A DNA stretch of 11,637 nucleotides, taken from positions 1 to 11,637 of the forward strand of contig DMDF01000104.1 of the NCBI GenBank assembly GCA_003446605.1. Reading direction: 5' to 3'. The number at the start of each line of letters is the position of its first letter. The stretch's first letter is position 1. Positions 7,860-11,637 of the stretch are shown here, piece by piece. Under the pieces are notes generated by a model, which was not told the origin of the DNA, ran no database searches, and was given only the letters and a program-made list of their open reading frames with translations. The position numbers and the translations under genes are program-made. Source of the stretch: Anaerolineaceae bacterium (GTDB lineage: Bacteria > Chloroflexota > Anaerolineae > Anaerolineales > Anaerolineaceae).

Positions 7860-7888
7860 ATAATACTACAATCGTTACATTATTTCAA
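7860..7888 (-). promoter_or_regulatory. Sigma70-type promoter of the sugar operon
   Basis: On the minus strand TTGAAA (7888-7883) and TATTAT (7865-7860) are separated by exactly 17 nt, each with five of six consensus bases. Transcription would begin near 7853 and give a leader of roughly 30 nt before the fucA ATG. This is the best promoter match upstream of the operon. Confidence 0.65.
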
Positions 7889-7906
7889 TACTGAAATTTT
7901 GTAACG
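7873..7906. promoter_or_regulatory. Likely operator palindrome overlapping the fucA promoter
   Basis: A 34-bp imperfect inverted repeat: outer arms CGTTAC / GTAACG, inner arms TTTCA / TGAAA, with two mismatched pairs between and ATAC at the centre. It covers the -35 element and most of the spacer, a position where a bound repressor would block RNA polymerase. The regulator family cannot be told from the site and no regulator gene is in the window. Confidence 0.5.
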
Positions 7907-8217
7907 GTTCTCGTCGTAAATGCCATCACCCCCACTTTACCGCTGCGATAAATTTATTTAATCAAACGTCAAAGGGCAATTCGCTGAACGAAATTTCAGC
8001 CAGAGAATTAATAGCAATCGTCAAAATGCTGTCCTTGATGCTTCACAACTGACCGAAATATCAGGACCCTATTCTTTTTATTTTCTGTCTATCCCATAAG
8101 GGTTAACTGGAAACGTTGGATTGTCACACGCAATTCACAATTTATTTCAATCCCTTCGCTCAAGCTGCTGCTCGTTCCAGCTCACCTTTTACCAAGGGAT
8201 CTTCTGAACCCTTTACG
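7907..8217. other. Non-coding stretch between the sugar locus and the DUF4173 gene
   Basis: No open frame with start, ribosome site and protein-like composition was found on either strand. The only structure seen is a small inverted repeat, GCTGAA / TTCAGC (7983-8000, 6-bp arms, 6-nt loop), and an AAGGG / CCCTT pair (8194-8213) without a T run. Confidence 0.5.
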
Positions 8218-8242
8218 AAAAAGCCTTCCGATTCGGTTCGGA
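8218..8242 (-). terminator. Weak candidate terminator of the DUF4173 gene
   Basis: A 5-bp stem TCCGA / TCGGA (8227-8242) with a 6-nt loop is followed, 4 nt later on the minus strand, by TTTTT. It lies about 45 bp after the stop of the membrane-protein gene. The stem is short and not GC-rich, so efficiency would be low. Confidence 0.3.
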
Positions 8243-8287
8243 GATGAAATATGTAAATCTTTATCATTTACTGCTGCGCTTACGGCT

Positions 8288-9865
8288 TCAATCAAATAAT
8301 GCGGGATCCTGGCACGAATATTCCAATCCGTGCGGCGTGATCACCATGACTGACCAGGCATCTTCCTGAATTTGATACTCCACCAGACTTTCCCGAGTTT
8401 TCTCCAAAGCGCGTTCCGCACGCCAGGTTGAAAGGTGGAATGACTGCCAGGGTCTGGTTTGAGAACTGTCCTTTTCATTCAATGCAGTATGACAAACCAG
8501 TGCAGCGCCAATCTCATCCCGGGTTACGGAGGGAATCTCGCTGGAGGAAAACACTTTCACTAGCGCCGGTACGGCATCCTCCGAAAGCGTGGCTAGATAT
8601 GCTACATCCAGTTCCTGCCCCTGTACCGCGCGGTTAATATTCTGGCGTGCGATAAAAGCATCTACGTTCAACAAATTGAGAGACGCCGTAAACCCGATCA
8701 AAACCACCAGTACGAGATTGGTAAAAATCCGTGGGCGTTCAAGAATCTCGAAGACCATCACTGCCACCAACAGAATTCCCAACCAGAGCATGAATACATG
8801 GGCATAGGTACGCAGTTGTGAGAAACCATAGGCTGATTCATACAGGCGAAGGCGTTGGAAGGCAGACACCAATATGATTAGGACTGTGACGACCAACCCA
8901 ATGTTCAATACAGAAAAAATTTTCTTTTGTTGTTTTGTTTCCCGTTTCGTGACGATACCCAGACCCTGGAGAAGCAGCAGGCTGATAACAGCCACTGCCA
9001 CCAGCTCTCCGAACCCGCGCCGTGCATATTCGGAATAGGTGAAGCCTGTGAAGGTGATATTAGCTTGACCAAAAAACAAATATTGGAACTGGATAATCAC
9101 GAAAGCGCCGAAAAGCAAAATGACACTTCCCAGAACGATGGAGGTTTCCGTCAAACCAAGAAATGGTGCTATCAAGGGTTTGTCCATTCCGATCAACTTT
9201 TCATTTTGACTCCGATTGGCAGCATGGCTGATGATTCCCACAAAAAAATAGGCAATGAGGACGATATAGGAACCTCTGAAAAGGTATTCACCAAATCTTT
9301 GTAGGTTCAGGGCAGACAGGAAGCTATCCAGCTTCTGAGAAAAGATTAAATCTGCCGATGAAAGCAGCGCAGTGAAGACGATTAAAACAGGGAGTGCCAG
9401 CAATACCCCCCGCAGAACAGGCAGCATAGATTGGTGGCTTCTGGCGGGATTTTCCGCAACTTGCTGAGAACCTACCGGTGCCACCTGATCTTTTGGATGG
9501 ACGAACAAGCTGCCAATCAAATGGAATAGATTTGTAACATAATCGCGAAGATTGTACGATGTCCATAAACCAGTGCGAAAGGTCATGACCAGAACAGCCA
9601 CACAAAATAGGGCGAGCACATAATTGAGAAAAGTGGTCAGTGGGTCTTTTCGTACAAACGTCATCACACAAAAGAAAAGGAGCGGAATTAATAGAAAGAG
9701 GCTTCCCCGTACCGGGTGGATATGCTGGGTGTGCAACAGCCAAAATCCAAGCGCCAAACAAAGGATAACGAAAATCGCGAAGGAAATGCCCGGAGTTTTC
9801 TTCCAAAATAGAACATCGAATAAAAATCCAACACACAGCGCCGCAAATGGTAAATATTTTTTCAT
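8288..9865 (-). CDS. DUF4173 polytopic membrane protein
   Basis: Integral membrane protein of 525 residues and unknown function. About eleven hydrophobic segments are visible, roughly at 4-21, 26-44, 54-71, 78-96, 146-168, 196-214, 235-264, 286-306, 320-336, 355-373 and 380-398. A soluble C-terminal part of about 120 residues follows. DUF4173 marks are SSADLIFSQKL (169-179), TYSEYARRGFGEL (276-288) and LNVDAFIARQNI (399-410). The C-terminal part contains an acidic, helix-like segment with LATLSEDAVPALVKVF and ends without a second domain. The ATG is well supported: AAGGAG lies 8 nt upstream. The gene stands alone between two non-coding stretches with the same orientation as the sugar operon but 468 bp away from it, so it is probably a separate transcript. 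Family recognition comes from memory of these motifs. Confidence 0.85.
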   Translation of the reverse strand: MKKYLPFAALCVGFLFDVLFWKKTPGISFAIFVILCLALGFWLLHTQHIHPVRGSLFLLIPLLFFCVMTFVRKDPLTTFLNYVLALFCVAVLVMTFRTGLWTSYNLRDYVTNLFHLIGSLFVHPKDQVAPVGSQQVAENPARSHQSMLPVLRGVLLALPVLIVFTALLSSADLIFSQKLDSFLSALNLQRFGEYLFRGSYIVLIAYFFVGIISHAANRSQNEKLIGMDKPLIAPFLGLTETSIVLGSVILLFGAFVIIQFQYLFFGQANITFTGFTYSEYARRGFGELVAVAVISLLLLQGLGIVTKRETKQQKKIFSVLNIGLVVTVLIILVSAFQRLRLYESAYGFSQLRTYAHVFMLWLGILLVAVMVFEILERPRIFTNLVLVVLIGFTASLNLLNVDAFIARQNINRAVQGQELDVAYLATLSEDAVPALVKVFSSSEIPSVTRDEIGAALVCHTALNEKDSSQTRPWQSFHLSTWRAERALEKTRESLVEYQIQEDAWSVMVITPHGLEYSCQDPALFD

Positions 9866-9989
9866 TTTATAGACTCCTTCTGTGCACTTCTTTTTGAATC
9901 TTATCCTACAAATCTATCTAAAACTATCTAATCAGAATAAACATATTCCAAAAAAACATGGCAGCAGAAACAAAGAAAATTACTGCATG
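9866..9989. other. Upstream region of the DUF4173 gene with a tandem 10-bp repeat
   Basis: AATCTATCTA and AAACTATCTA stand head to tail at 9911-9930 (one mismatch), about 46 bp before the DUF4173 start. The spacing of one helical turn fits a tandem protein-binding site. No confident promoter hexamers were found: TTGGAA and TAGATA on the minus strand are only 15 nt apart. Confidence 0.3.
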
Positions 9990-10350
9990 ATGAACGTATC
10001 ACTCTTATTTGAGGTACGATCTACAAAGATGATCTCATTTTTATATCGTATACCCTGCTGGCAGACCTGCGGGATGAAGAAGCACAGCAAATAGGTCCTT
10101 CAGGAAACGCATTGCTAAAGCCTCTCATGGAGACTCTGGGGGTAGATCATATCTATTCTTGCGTCATCGGTGATGGTATGGGTGTATCATGTGCATAATT
10201 CATCTGAGCGGGCGCCATCCTGGAGCACCGCGCGAATTCTGGGGAATGCATGTGGATGAATAGCCACAAGCCCCGAAAGGTAGCCCACATGCGATGCAGG
10301 GTATAACAGAATGGCTGCGAAAACACCGTAGTGTCCTTCACCGTGAATGA
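9990..10350 (+). pseudogene. Probable decayed coding sequence, unidentified
   Basis: The stretch reads as protein-like pieces in changing plus-strand frames. A short start (MNVSLLFEV) is followed from 10013 by about 61 codons containing LIFISYTLLADLRDEEAQQ and later VDHIYSCVIGDGMG, ending at TAA 10196. A shift near the GGG at 10180 would continue the reading as HLSGRHPGAPREFWGMHVDE up to a TAG, then PQAPKGSPHAMQG and WLRKHRSVLHRE to TGA 10348. Base composition is visibly richer in G and C than the flanks. I do not recognise the family. There is no ribosome site before 9990, so an intact product is unlikely. A non-genic origin cannot be excluded. Confidence 0.35.
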
Positions 10351-10381
10351 GAGTAACATTATTTATTTGTGATTCACATTG

Positions 10382-10409
10382 TTGACTTATTTCTTCCCTA
10401 TGCTAGAAT
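10382..10409 (+). promoter_or_regulatory. Plus-strand promoter for the leader ORF and lipoprotein
   Basis: TTGACT (10382-10387) and TAGAAT (10404-10409) are 16 nt apart, and TGC directly before the -10 makes it an extended -10 element. Transcription would start near 10416, about 120 nt before the first good start codon. An 11-bp palindrome TGTGATTCACA (10368-10378) lies 3 bp before the -35. Confidence 0.6.
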
Positions 10410-10538
10410 TTGATTTAGAATCTCCTATAATCATTTGAATAGATTAACACAAATGTGAATACTATTCTTATCATGTAATCTAAAGAGGTTAACGAGCGAA
10501 TTGGCTTAAAATGACCTAGAAAATTTAAGGAGGGCACC

Positions 10539-10646
10539 ATGAGATCAACTATTTATAATTTGTCTGATTCCAGGTTTTACCAGCCCCTTACAAAAAAAGT
10601 TTTCAGACCTAATGAAAGGGGAAATGGTGGACATTCCATTTACTAA
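10539..10646 (+). CDS. Small 35-codon leader-like ORF
   Basis: The ATG at 10539 has the best ribosome site in this half of the window (AAGGAGGG, ending 4 nt before it), so it should be translated. The product would be 35 residues, starting MRSTIYNLSDSRFYQPL and rich in polar and basic residues, with no membrane segment and no recognised family. It is in another frame than the lipoprotein and ends 20-35 bp beyond that gene's possible starts. Neither of those starts has a proper ribosome site, so the small ORF may serve to bring ribosomes to the lipoprotein start. The alternative is that it is a remnant of a frameshifted N-terminus; a single-base change in the A7 run at 10592-10598 would join the frames, but would give an unusually long N-terminal extension for a signal peptide. 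Confidence 0.45.
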   Translation: MRSTIYNLSDSRFYQPLTKKVFRPNERGNGGHSIY

Positions 10647-11400
10647 AAATAAACAAAGAAAATTAATCTTTCTTGTTTATATGGTTTTAAATATCGTTAT
10701 CATTACATTAACCGCATGCAGCACACAGCAAGGTTTACCGCTTAAAAGCACCTCAACACCGGAGATCGAGAAAATCGTCATCAATGGACCACCAGAGCCC
10801 CCTGCCGGCGAGGTACGCGAAGGTATCGAAGACCTGGGTGGTTTACAGAAGATCGCTCAAGATGGTAGTTCGCTGTATTATTATGAAAATGGAAAGCGCA
10901 TCCCACTTACCTTATCCCTGAATTGGATTACGATTCAGTTTAAAACTGATATCCTCAGCGAACGAGAAGCTGCTTTACAGAATATTGCTTCTTTAGCCTA
11001 TGTTGATCAAAGAGTCCCGCTTACTGAGTCAGGTATCTTATTAATACCACTTCAATCGGGGTTATCTAATGAATCACTGATAAGCAATATTAATCTTTTG
11101 CGAATTGATTCGGAGATCTATTCGCAAGTAAATCCCAGCTTTGTCATGGATGGGGTGGAAAAGGCGATCACGGACCAGATTGTTGTAGTATTTTCCTCAG
11201 AAAAGGATATGGGTGCGATTAAAACTATCAATGATGAGATGAAAACGAACAGTACATCCGAACAAGAAATGGGGTCACACACCTATCTTTTATCGATAGA
11301 TTCTGAATCACCTTATGATGCCATTACTACAGCAAATCTATACATTGAGAATGGGTATGCTGTTCAAGCCTATCCAGTTTTTATCGAAATTAAGAAATAA
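10624..11400 (+). CDS. Lipoprotein resembling a subtilase (S8) propeptide without protease domain
   Basis: Predicted exported lipoprotein of 258 residues from the ATG at 10624; another in-frame ATG lies at 10612. The signal part has a basic segment TKNKQRK, a hydrophobic core and a lipobox ending LTAC, with Cys32 as the lipid-attached residue. A proline-rich linker follows. The rest falls into two similar halves: LYYYENGKRIPLT through QVNPSFVMDG, and ITDQIVVVF through GYAVQAYPVFIEIKK. This order resembles the N-terminal propeptide (inhibitor I9-like) region of Chloroflexota subtilisin-like proteases, in which the catalytic domain begins right after the last strand. Here a stop codon comes at that point and none of the 237 bp that remain shows Asp, His or Ser protease blocks. 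It could be a stand-alone protease inhibitor or chaperone, or the remnant of a truncated protease. Family resemblance is from memory. Confidence 0.7.
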   Translation: MVDIPFTKNKQRKLIFLVYMVLNIVIITLTACSTQQGLPLKSTSTPEIEKIVINGPPEPPAGEVREGIEDLGGLQKIAQDGSSLYYYENGKRIPLTLSLNWITIQFKTDILSEREAALQNIASLAYVDQRVPLTESGILLIPLQSGLSNESLISNINLLRIDSEIYSQVNPSFVMDGVEKAITDQIVVVFSSEKDMGAIKTINDEMKTNSTSEQEMGSHTYLLSIDSESPYDAITTANLYIENGYAVQAYPVFIEIKK

Positions 11401-11543
11401 CTTGGAAGATGCCTTAATACATAAAACGGTTATTGACTGGAAATGTGAAAATGAAGTATTTTATAAACTCCAAAAAAAGAAGTAAAAATTGGATAGATGA
11501 TGCTTCCTTTTCATAACATTAATACTGTACCATCAATGCAGTG

Positions 11544-11637
11544 ATGAAAAAGTTAATCAATTGGACGCATAAATTCACTCAGATTAGCTTTTTTGCTGTT
11601 GCTGTAATGTGTTTTCCGCTCACATCCTTCAGCAATA
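11544..11637 (+). CDS. N-terminus of an exported protein, cut by window edge
   Basis: Thirty-one codons from an ATG to the right edge. They give a typical signal-peptide profile: MKK start, further basic residues, then a hydrophobic core ISFFAVAVMCFPL before a polar stretch. An in-frame GTG lies directly before the ATG. No clear ribosome site is visible upstream, which lowers confidence. It follows the lipoprotein by 143 bp in the same direction. The function cannot be judged from this part. Confidence 0.4.
   Translation, partial: MKKLINWTHKFTQISFFAVAVMCFPLTSFSN

Noticed and set aside
9882..10094. 70-codon plus-strand ORF starting in the DUF4173 upstream region
   Set aside because: No ribosome site at its start and a low-complexity lysine/asparagine-rich product; only its last part overlaps the suspected gene remnant.
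10153..10359. 68-codon minus-strand ORF
   Set aside because: It has no ribosome site, no recognisable domain, and lies antisense to the protein-like plus-strand pieces.
11433..11462. TTGACT with TATTTT as a promoter for the right-edge gene
   Set aside because: The spacer is 18 nt and the -10 is poor; with the gene itself only partly visible the call cannot be supported.

Overview
The window looks like chromosomal DNA of an anaerobic, sugar-fermenting bacterium, most likely a member of the Chloroflexota (Anaerolineae type). This is an inference. It rests on the style of the lipoprotein near the right end, which resembles the propeptide of Chloroflexota subtilisin-like proteases, on the DUF4173 membrane protein, and on moderately AT-rich DNA with good Shine-Dalgarno sites. 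No rRNA, tRNA, insertion sequence or CRISPR array is visible.

Positions 1-7819 hold one tightly packed minus-strand locus for taking up and breaking down a sugar. In transcription order (right to left) it reads: L-fuculose-1-phosphate-type class II aldolase (fucA-like), sugar-binding lipoprotein, double-domain ABC ATPase, two different RbsC-type permeases, a xylulokinase-family kinase, and a rhamnulokinase-family kinase cut by the left window edge. The transporter (binding protein, fused ATPase, two unlike permeases) has the layout of rhamnose (RhaSTPQ-like) and Lsr-type CUT2 importers. The kinase plus aldolase would split a 6-deoxyketose (or D-ribulose) 1-phosphate into DHAP and an aldehyde. 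No isomerase is inside the window. A well-formed sigma70-type promoter precedes the aldolase gene and is overlapped by an imperfect 34-bp palindrome, a likely repressor operator. A strong 9-bp stem-loop follows the binding-protein gene, where it would let that protein be made in excess over the membrane parts. A perfect 18-bp palindrome follows the aldolase gene.

Positions 7820-8287 are non-coding. Positions 8288-9865 (minus) encode a DUF4173 polytopic membrane protein of unknown function, with no visible link to the sugar locus. Positions 9866-10538 contain no intact gene: the middle part (about 9990-10350) reads like a decayed plus-strand coding sequence broken by frameshifts and stops, and the right part carries a plus-strand promoter.

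From 10539 the plus strand has a 35-codon leader-like ORF with the best ribosome-binding site of the region. It overlaps, in another frame, the start of a lipoprotein (to 11400) that resembles a subtilase propeptide without any protease domain. A new exported protein appears to begin at 11544 and runs off the right edge. I found no clear new defence or mobile system. The most unusual items are the mixed kinase/aldolase sugar locus, the stand-alone propeptide-like lipoprotein with its leader ORF, and the eroded gene remnant.
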